From Dallia pectoralis (Eukaryota > Chordata > Actinopteri > Esociformes > Umbridae): 64,000 nucleotides of DNA. The position numbers and the translations under genes were made by a program. Shown piece by piece: positions 54,912-64,000 of the stretch. A model generated the notes under the pieces. The model was given only the letters and a program-made list of their open reading frames with translations. It made no database searches and was not told the origin of the DNA. Each line of letters begins with the position of its first letter. The stretch's first letter is position 1. The stretch covers positions 2,308,643 through 2,372,642 of the forward strand of contig CM055753.1 in NCBI GenBank assembly GCA_029465975.1, in the 5' to 3' direction.

Positions 54912-56585
54912 TACTTATCTGTAGGATACTCTAATCACTTATCTGTAGGATACTATAGTCAATAATCTGTAGGATACTCTAATAGCTTATCTGTAGGATA
55001 CTCTAATCACTTATCTGTAGGATACTCTAATCACTAATCTGTAGGATACTCTAATCACTTATCTGTAGGATACTCTAATCACTAATCTGTAGGATACTCT
55101 AATCACTTATCTGTAGGAGACTATAATCACTAATCTGTAGGATACTCTAATAGCTTATCTGTAGGATACTCTAATAGCTTATCTGTAGGATACTATAATC
55201 ACTAATCTATAGGATACTCTAATCACATATCTGTAGGATACTATAATCACTAATCTGTAGGATACTATAATCACTAATCTGTAGGATACTATAATCACTA
55301 ATCTGTAGGATACTATAATCACTTATCTGTAGGATACTCTAATCACTTATCTGTAGGATACTCTAATCACTAATCTGTAGGATACTATAATCACTAATCT
55401 GTAGGATACTCTAATCACTAATCTGTAGGATACTCTAATCACTAATCTGTAGGATACTCTAATCACTTATCTGTAGGATACTCTAATCACTAATCTGTAG
55501 GATACTCTAATCACTTATCTGTAGGATACTATAGTCACTTATCTGTAGAATACTCTAATCACTAATCTGTAGGATACTCTAATCCCTAATCTGCAGGATA
55601 CTCTAATCACTAATCTGTAGGATACTCTAATATCTTATCTGTAGGATACTATAATCACTTATCTGTAGGATAATCTAATCACTTATCTGTAGGATACTCT
55701 AATCACTAATCTGTAGGATACTCTAATAGCTTATCTGCAGGATACTATAGTAACTTATCTGTAGGATACTCTAATCACTTATCTGTAGGATACTCTAATC
55801 ACTAATCTGTAGGATACTCTAATCACTTATCTGTAGGATACTATAATCACTAATCTGTAGGATACTATAATCACTTATCTGTAGGATACTCTAATCACTT
55901 ATCTGTAGGATAATCTAATCACTTATCTGTAGGATACTATAGTCACTTATCTGTAGGATACTCTAATCACTAATCTGTAGGATACTATAATCACTTATCT
56001 GTAGGATACTATAGTCACTTATCTGTAGGATACTCTAATCACTTATCTGTAGGATACTCTAATCACTTATCTGTAGGATACTCTAATCACTAATCTGTGG
56101 GATACTCTAATCACTTATCTGTAGAATACTATAATCACTAATCTGTAGGATACTATAATCACTTATCTGTAGGATACTATAATCACTAATCTGTAGGATA
56201 CTATAATCACTTATCTGTAGGATACTCTAATCAGTAATCTGTAGGATACTATAATCACTTATCTGTAGGATAATCTAATCACTAATCTGTAGGATGCTCT
56301 AATCACTAATCTGTAGGATACTATAATCACTAATCTGTAGGATACTATAATCACTTATCTGTAGGATACTATAATCACTAATCTGTAGGATACTATAATC
56401 ACTAATCTGTAGGATACTCTAATCACTAATCTGTAGGATACTCTAATCACTTATCTGTAGGATGCTCTAATCACTTATCTGTAGGATAATCTAATAATTT
56501 ATCTGTAGGATACTATAATCACTTATCTGTAGGATAATCTAATAACTTATCTGTAGGATAATCTAATCACTTATCTGTAGGATAA
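54912..56585. repeat. 24-bp minisatellite, about 70 copies
   Basis: Unit ATCTGTAGGATACTCTAATC plus ACTT or ACTA, repeated over 1.67 kb with almost no length change. Variation is concentrated at two places: CTCT versus CTAT in the middle and ACTT versus ACTA at the end. Confidence 0.97.
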
Positions 56586-57185
56586 GTTGTACCACCTCTC
56601 TAGAGGAAACTTGAACCTGTCTGCAGGAGACTCTAATCATTATGTGTCAGAAGTCCAGGTTAGGTGTGTAAAGAGGAAAGACAGATTCAGGTTCAGGTTA
56701 GCAGAGTGAAAAAATACTAAATCATGAACTTGTACATAACAAAATAATAAAAGGTGTGACGTAGTGCATACAACACGTCACAATGGAAGGCACAAATAAC
56801 AAACACAACTACTCACAGTACGGACGTGAAACATATAACAATACCACACAAAGACACGCCCACACACAGGGAACGTATATAATCTACTAATGAGGGAAAC
56901 GGTGGAGCTAGAAGACCGGTGAAGATGACCGCCGAAGCCGGCCTGCAGATGGCGATAGACTGGCTTCGGAGGGAGCGCTGACATTTGGTTACCGTTTTGG
57001 GACTGACAAAACGAATGGATAAGAATGTAGAGATTAACAGCATACCGGCCATAACAGCGGGAACATCTTTTGATGAAGGGTGTTTTAACACTGTTCAACA
57101 CAAACTGTCTTTAAGGTCAAGTGAAAAATAAACATATATATATATATATTATCTAATTTGAATTTAATTAAGATCTAGGCTTTGA
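56586..57185. other. possible non-autonomous element or LTR scrap; no gene
   Basis: GTGTGACGTAGTGCATACAA, the TAATGAGGGAAACGGTGGAG segment and the opposing open frames of 92-107 codons at 56778-57101 resemble antisense fish retroelement ends rather than a gene. No domain is recognisable. Confidence 0.25.
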
Positions 57186-57189
57186 TAAT

Positions 57190-58220
57190 AACACTTCAGG
57201 GCATTTTCCTTTTCCATTTTGTCTTTGATTGTATGGTTTGGGTCATTGTCCTGTTGTGGGATAAATCTTCTGCTAAGTCCCGGGTCTCTGCAGAGGGCAG
57301 CAGAGTTTCTCTGGATTTATATCTACTTTGCTGCATCTATTTCCCTCCTTTATCTTAACAGACTGATGCAGAGAAGCATTTTTACAGCTTGATGCTGCTG
57401 CTATCATGCTTTATGGTATGGGTGGCGTTCGTACTCTCAGCCTTACTCTTAGTATCACTCTCTCACTCTTACACTCTCACGCTCTCACTCTCACACTCCC
57501 TCTCACTCTCTCACTCTTACACTCTCACATTCTTACTCTCTCACGCTCACTCTCTCACTCAGTCTCACACTCTTTGTCTCACTCTCACAGTCTCACTCTC
57601 ACAGTCTCACTCTCACAGTCTCACTCTCACACTCCCTCTCACTCTTACACTCTCACTCTCTCACGCTCACTCTCTCACTCAGTCTCACACTCTTTGTCTC
57701 ACTCTCACAGTCTCACTCTCACACTCTCACACTCCCTCTCACACTCTCACTCCTGCACTCTCTCTGTTGTGCCAAGCATACATCTTAAGATCTGTTGCAA
57801 AAATGCTTTAATTTTAGTCCTTGTTTTTCCATTTGGTCTCGTGTCTGTTGTAGTATGCATAGTGTCTACTAGCTGTATCTTTGGATGACAGTAACTCCTT
57901 TAGAGTTGCCTTAGGTCTCTTGGTGTTTCTCTGACTAGTGGCTTTCTAGCCTGAATAATACATTTTGAGAACACCCTGTTTCAGACAAAACTCTGTGCCA
58001 TGTTCTCTCCATATCCAAAAAGAATGCATTTATTGAAGGTAAAATATTCAAAATAATTTTTTTGAGATCTTAGGGACCTTATTCTGGATTTGATTTGAAT
58101 GTTCTTTTGCCTTCACCGTGTTGTTTTATGAAATATTTTACTAACCAACTGAGGGACCTCCCAAAGACAGGTGAATCTAACCTGAAATCAAAAACCTGAA
58201 ATCAAAAAAGGAAGCACATT
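57190..58220 (-). mobile_element. degenerate Tc1-like element split by a pyrimidine-rich repeat
   Basis: The left part follows the complement of a Tc1 transposase gene (GGGTCATTGTCCTGTTGTGG, CAGAGAAGCATTTTTACAGC, TTGATGCTGCTGCTATCATG). The right part (57890-58020: TTGCCTTAGGTCTCTTGGTG, CTCTGACTAGTGGCTTTC) resembles a further part of such an element. Between them, at 57430-57765, is a simple repeat. All frames are lost. Confidence 0.5.
57430..57765. repeat. (CTCACA/CTCTCA)n pyrimidine-rich repeat
   Basis: Imperfect hexamer-type repeat of TCTCACTCTCACAC and related units, with a duplicated block of about 120 bp (GCTCACTCTCTCACTCAGTC at about 57545 and 57665). Open frames of 140 and 160 codons here are artefacts. 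Confidence 0.93.
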
Positions 58221-60492
58221 TCCCATTATGCGGAATATATCATGTGTGGCTGTGTATCTCTGCAGTGGGCAGACTCTGGCTTTATCAATAGGGTGCGGAA
58301 GGTGAGGATGAACTCTACAACTCATGTAGAGACATTTGCTCTACAGCTAAAGAGTACCTGCAATGTGCGACAACTCCAGTGGCGACAAATATCTCATCTC
58401 ATTTGTTTAATTATAAACTTCTAGTGCAGTGATACTTGAGACAGCTCTGCCCTCTAATTAGTTTCAGATGACTGAGCCTGGCAGCAGCATTCTGTTAAAC
58501 ACAACAACACTCACATACTGTATATTGAAGAGGTTGTTTGCCTGTTCTGGTGGCCTGCTTGGTGCAATCAGAGGGGGAGATGTTTCATAGGAATGAGAAG
58601 AATTCAGTTTATCATGACACGATACCGTGAATTGAATGAAACCTGCAGCGTGGATATTGTAATAAATGACTGTAAAATAATGAGTTAATGGTACTTATCA
58701 TAGGTTCTGGACAAGCTGTCGATAATGGATATTATCTGCTAGATGCGTTGACATTAAAGTATATTTGGTGGTGGTTGTCTAGCGGTTGTTTTCTAGCAAC
58801 CTAGCTTTGCGGAACATATGAAACTTTGTGTGAGCTGTGCCAGTTAGCAGAAACACTCGTCCTTTTCTGTTTATATTGCTGGCTGCTAGACTACGAGCCA
58901 AGTAGATGTTATCTAACTGACCAATAATGGAGGAACTGTGCTAGTTTTTGTGACATAAAATAATGGTCATAAATACTTTAAATATTTTTAGGCAACACAC
59001 CAAATTGTCTTCCTGGAGCAATGCTGTTTTACCTTAGAAGAGATTAATGGAAGGTGACAGCAGTCTTAACTATATATCATGGCAAATAGGATTTATTTTT
59101 GGTCCTATGCAAAGATAAAAAAAAATATCTCGATTTGGATAAGAATTTGCCATGGTCATGGCACTGCATGTGTTTGTGTTGGCCTGATGGTCTGAGCTCT
59201 GTCTGCCCGAAATGTTCAGATCACAAATCGAATCAAAAAACTGTATCTACATAGTATTTTAATTATTACTATGAGTAAAGCACCGAGATCCGGAGAGATT
59301 ATATCTGATAAGTCTGATCCACTGGGAAATTTCATAGTGAATGTCAAGTGTCAACTTCACTTCACAGAAACATGTGGAACTGTTACAGTATTTTATGCAA
59401 TTTACACAAAACATATTATATTCTGTCATATTTATGTTTTTTTTCTTCAGTACAATCCATTAATGTGTTGTCACCATGATTTTTTCATTTTTCTATACAT
59501 CAGCCCCCAATCTCATGACCAAATAACAATGTTCCTCTTAAACTAGGTCACAGTGGACGCTCCTGGGTGCCAACAGGGATGTCAACAGTCCCCTGGTAAT
59601 TCAATTAGATCCCGAAAGGCGGAGCCAGGAGACCCAAGAGAGAAGGGGGACGTGACACGGAATCACGGTGTAATGCTTGGATTCAGTCAGGTCAGGTGAA
59701 CTGTGGTGCTCCAATATTGTCCTAAAAAACGGTACACTTTCAATTTCTACAATTTGCATATTTACATATTTATACTGTAAGAAACATTTACATTGAGCAT
59801 CATATATATCTCTAAATTCTCTTAAGTGTACAGTACGAGGTTTATGTTGAGATGCGCACATATTTGGGAAACAACGCATTCATGTCAGTGTTAACATGAG
59901 AAAGCTTTTCCGATGACAAATGTGTCTTGCATTCATATTCATATTCTTGCATTCATATTCGTCTGTAGAACACACATATTAGACATAAGCATTCAACAAA
60001 AAACGTTGAATTCTCATCCATATTATAGTACATGTTATTGTATAGTACAGTTATTCCCATAGATTCAAAAATGTCCTTGAGTTTAGATTTTCTATTCATC
60101 AGATTCATGGAAGGTTATTCAATTCGATAGTGAGTTATGGTCAGTCATGACAGAGCAGGAGTTTGCGGTAGTTCTCAGACAGCAAACATTTTTGTTCTAC
60201 AGCGTCATGTCTACTAGCTGCTAACACTGCTGTAAATGCATTTATTGACGAAGACATCAAGCCCTCCTAGAACAGCGGCCATAGGGGAAGGTAGAGTAAG
60301 ACAGGGACTTAGAGGGTTAGGGTTAGATCGGGATATTTTGTGTAATCAACCAGACAGCGATCTTAGACGCTGACAGACCCTCTTGGGAAGCCCTTGGGAT
60401 TGGATCACAGATGCGATTGCAATGTACAGGTTTTAAAACGCTCTGTTGCTTTTCTCTGTCCTCTGTCACTCTCTTGTCTTCAGCATTTAAGC
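58221..60492. other. gene-free stretch with a faint tRNA-like segment
   Basis: At about 59178-59240, GGCCTGATGGTCTGAGCTCT followed by GTTCAGATCACAAATCGAAT looks like the head of a decayed tRNA-derived SINE (A box and B box order). Otherwise nothing recognised. Confidence 0.35.
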
Positions 60493-63215
60493 GTTTCTCT
60501 ACAGCATTGCCTCTCCCCCACACTCTCTCTCTACAGCATTGCCTCTCCCCCACACTCTCTCTCTCTACAGCATTGCCTCTCCCCCCACACTCTCTCTCTA
60601 CAGCATTGCCTCTCCCCCCACACTCTCTCTACAGCATTGCCTCTCCCCACACTCTCTCTCTACAGTATTGCCTCTCCCCCACACTCTCTCTCTCTACAGC
60701 ATTGCCTCTCCCCCACACTCTCTCTCTACAGCATTGCCTCTCCCCCACACTCTCTCTCTCTACAGCATTGCCCCTCCCCACACACTCTCTCTCTCTACAG
60801 CATTGCCTCTCCCCCACACTCTCTCTCTACAGCATTGCCTCTCCCCCACACTCTCTCTCTCTCTACAGCATTGCCTCTTCCCCCACACTCTCTCTCTCCA
60901 GCATTGCCTCTCCCCCACTCTCTCTCTCTACAGCATTGCCTCTCCCCCACACTCTCTCTCTACAGCATTGCCTCTCCCCCACACTCTCTCTCTACAGCAT
61001 TGCCTCTCCCCCACACTCTCTCTCTCTCTACAGCATTGCCTCTCCCCCCACACTCTCTCTCTCCAGCATTGCCTCTCCCCCCACACTCTCTCTCTCTCTA
61101 CAGCATTGCCTCTCCCCCCACACTCTCTCTCTACAGCATTGCCTCTTCCCCACACACTCTCTCTCTACAGCATTGCCTCTTCCCCACACTCTCTACAGCA
61201 TTGCCTCTCCCCCACACTCTCTCTACAGCATTGCCTCTCCCCCACACTCTCTCTCTCTACAGCATTGCCTCTTCCCCCACACTCTCTCTCTCCACAGCAT
61301 TGCCTCTTCCCCACACTCTCTCTCTACAGCATTGCCTCTCCCCCACACTCTCTCTCTACAGCATTGCCTCTCCCCACACTCTCTCTCTACAGCATTGCCT
61401 CTCCCCCACACTCTCTCTCTCTCTACAGCATTGCCTCTCCCCCACACTCTCTCTCTCTCTACAGCATTGCCTCTCCCCCACACTCTCTCTCTCCAGCATT
61501 GCCTCTCCCCCCACACTCTCTCTCTCTCTACAGCATTGCCTCTTCCCCACACTCTTCCCCACTCTCTCTCTCTACAGCATTGCCTCTTCCCCCACTCTCT
61601 CTCTCTACAGCATTGCCTCTCCCCCACACTCTCTCTCTCCAGCATTGCCTCTCCCCCCCACACTCTCTCTCTACAGCATTGCCTCTCCCCCCACACTCTC
61701 TCTCTACAGCATTGCCTCTACCCCCACACTCTCTCTCTACAGCATTGCCTCTTCCCCCACACTCTCTCTCTACAGCATTGCCTCTCCCCCACACTCTCTC
61801 TCTACAGCATTGCCTCTCCCCCACACTCTCTCTCTCTCTACAGCATTGCCTCTTCCCCCACACTCTCTCTCTCCACAGCATTGCCTCTTCCCCCACACTC
61901 TCTCTCTACAGCATTGCCTCTCCCCCACTCTCTCTACAGCATTGCCTCTTCCCCACACTCTCTCTCTACAGCATTGCCTCTCCCCCACACTCTCTCTCTA
62001 CAGCATTGCCTCTCCCCCACACTCTCTCTCTCTCTACAGCATTGCCTCTCCCCCACACTCTCTCTCTCCAGCATTGCCTCTCCCCCACACTCTCTCTCTA
62101 CAGCATTGCCTCTCCCCCACACTCTCTCTCTACAGCATTGCCTCTCCCCACACTCTCTCTCTACAGCATTGCCTCTCCCCCAAACTCTCTCTCTCTCTCT
62201 CTACAGTATTGCCTCTCCCCCGACACTCTCTCTCTCTCTCTACAGCATTGCCTCTCCCCCACACTCTCTCTCTCTAAAGCATTGCCTCTCCCCCACACTC
62301 TCTCTCTCTCTACAGCATTGCCTCTCCCCCCACTCTCTCTCTATCTACAGCATTGCCTCTCCCCCACACTCTCTCTCTCTAAAGCATTGCCTCTCCCCCA
62401 CACTCTCTCTCTCTCTACAGCATTGCCTCTCCCCCACTCTCTCTCTCTACAGCATTGCCTCTCCCCCACACTCTCTCTCTCTACAGCATTGCCTCTCCCC
62501 CACACTCTCTCTCTCTCTACAGCATTGCCTCTCCCCCACTCTCTCTCTCTCTCTACAGCATTGCCTCTTCCCCACACTCTCTCTCTACAGCATTGCCTCT
62601 CCCCCACTCTCTCTACAGCATTGCCTCTTCCCCACACTCTCTCTCTACAGCATTGCCTCTCCCCCACACTCTCTCTCTACAGCATTGCCTCTCCCCCACA
62701 CTCTCTCTCTCTCTACAGCATTGCCTCTCCCCCCACACTCTCTCTCTCCAGCATTGCCTCTCCCCCCACACTCTCTCTCTCTCTACAGCATTGCCTCTTC
62801 CCCCACACTCTCTCTCTCAGCATTGCCTCTCCCCCACACTCTCTCTCTACAGCATTGCCTCTCCCCCAAACTCTCTCTCTCTCTCTACAGCATTGCCTCT
62901 CCCCCACACTCTCTCTCTACAGCATTGCCTCTCCCCCCACACTCTCTCTCTCTAAAGCATTGCCTCTCCCCCACACTCTCTCTCTCTCTACAGCATTGCC
63001 TCTCCCCCACTCTCTCTCTATCTACAGCATTGCCTCTCCCCCACACTCTCTCTCTCTAAAGCATTGCCTCTCCCCCACACTCTCTCTCTCTCTACAGCAT
63101 TGCCTCTCCCCCCACTCTCTCTCTCTCTCTACAGCATTGCCTCTCCCCCCACACTCTCTCTCTCCACAGCATTGCCTTTCTCCCCACACTCTCTCTACAT
63201 CAGTCTCTCCCACCC
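60493..63215. repeat. about 32-36-bp pyrimidine-rich minisatellite, about 80 copies
   Basis: Unit TACAGCATTGCCTCTCCCCC followed by ACACTCTCTCTC, 2.7 kb long; length differences come mostly from the number of CT dinucleotides and of C's. All three + frames stay open for 600-900 codons because the units lack stops, and - strand frames are also open. These are not genes. The + strand has almost no G outside GCATTG. Confidence 0.97.
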
Positions 63216-63247
63216 ACACTTTTGCTCTGAAGTATTGCTTCTAACAC

Positions 63248-63264
63248 TCACGCACACGCACACG

Positions 63265-63296
<32 letters not shown>

Positions 63297-63304
63297 CACA
63301 CACA
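63248..63304. repeat. (CA)n microsatellite with CGCA interruptions
   Basis: About 57 bp of CA with four or five ACGC variants. Confidence 0.95.
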
Positions 63305-63691
63305 TGCCCGCTGCTGTGCCCGTGGTGGCTGTGTTTACGTCGACTACAGCTCAGGAGTATATATCATGGCAGGTTAGGGGATGCCTAAGAGGGCTGGAGA
63401 GTTAAGGAATGACAAAGATAGATAGAGCGAGATGAAGAAACTACTGGAGGTTTAGCTCAGGATGGATGAATGGAGGACATTTACTCTGTAAAAACGGTTA
63501 CATGCAAATTAGCTTACTGTATATGTATTGTGGTTGGTCAGGGAGAAATACATGGGGCCATTGATATCTATCTAATTAACATATTTATTCAAGAACATAC
63601 AACATATGCAGATACATTAAGAACTAGGGTCCATTATACCATTGTATTCTGGCATAATGGTGGAATGGTGGGGGTGGGGGGGGGGATGACC
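63305..63691. other. gene-free stretch with a poly-G run
   Basis: Nothing recognised; GGTGGGGGTGGGGGGGGGGA at about 63666-63685 is G-rich. Confidence 0.45.
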
Positions 63692-64000
63692 GCTCTAACT
63701 CATATAGTTCACATAATAATACAACTAATGCTATATAGTTCACATAATAATACAACTAATACTATATAGTTCACATAATAATACAACTAATACTATATAG
63801 TTCACATAATAATACAACTAATACTAACTCAGATAGTTCACATAGTAATATAACTAATACTATATAGTTCACATAATAATACTACTAATGCTATATAGTT
63901 CACATAATAATACAACTAATACTATATAGTTCACATAATAATTAAACTAATACTATATAGTTCACATAGTAATATAACTAATACTATATAGTTCACATAA
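63692..64000. repeat. 31-bp minisatellite running off the window end
   Basis: Units of CTATATAGTTCACATAATAA plus TACAACTAATA, about ten copies, continuing to the last base, so the array is only partly seen. Confidence 0.95.

Noticed and set aside
54912..56585. CRISPR-like array
   Set aside because: Repeats are directly adjacent with no unique spacers, in a eukaryotic genome; a minisatellite.
60394..63244. Open frames of 627, 882 and 901 codons on the + strand
   Set aside because: They are read through a 32-36-bp tandem repeat in all three frames; low-complexity LSLSTALPLPH-type text, no domain, no conservation expected.

Overview
This window looks like one locus of a bony-fish (teleost) genome. 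The evidence is a split, intron-bearing GPCR gene, several kinds of decayed Tc1/mariner transposon, non-LTR retrotransposon fragments of types I recall from salmonid and pike genomes, SINE tails, and very many microsatellites and minisatellites. A placement near pikes, mudminnows or salmonids is an inference from the repeat types only.

The one protein-coding gene I can support is a delta-type opioid receptor (oprd1-like) on the + strand, with coding sequence from 17374 to 34045 in five exons: 17374-17618, 32378-32610, 33147-33269, 33396-33690 and 33805-34045. The exons join in frame to 378 residues plus stop, close to the 372 of human OPRD1. All seven membrane segments and the class A landmarks are present. 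Human OPRD1 has three coding exons; this gene has two further introns, one just after the DRY region and one in extracellular loop 3.

Layout: 1-11.8 kb is gene-free and holds a 1-kb array of an 11-bp unit, a (CA)n, a gypsy-like LTR containing a minisatellite, a 41-bp array and a GT-rich array. 11.8-13.3 kb holds an unrecognised, broken coding-like remnant on the - strand and a perfect 32-bp inverted repeat. 13.3-17.3 kb is the gene-free 5' flank of oprd1. The 14.8-kb intron 1 (17619-32377) is filled with repeats: a minisatellite founded on the exon 1 splice donor, Tc1 relics, a rearranged duplicated patch, a YY1-motif minisatellite, and LINE pieces that come to within about 60 bp of exon 2. 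34.0-64.0 kb has no recognised gene. It carries LINE, SINE, LTR and Tc1 relics and five long tandem arrays, including a 1.7-kb 24-bp array and a 2.7-kb pyrimidine-rich array.

The most unusual signals are: (1) about 17 tandem copies of the exon 1/intron 1 boundary of oprd1, each copying the splice donor; (2) an apparently gained intron 2 whose 3' end is a 14-bp near-copy of the end of exon 2; (3) a 2.7-kb array in which nearly every unit looks like a 3' splice site; (4) an array of regularly spaced TAAT-N4-ATTA palindromes. The longest open reading frames in the window (up to about 900 codons) are by-products of tandem repeats and are not proposed as genes.
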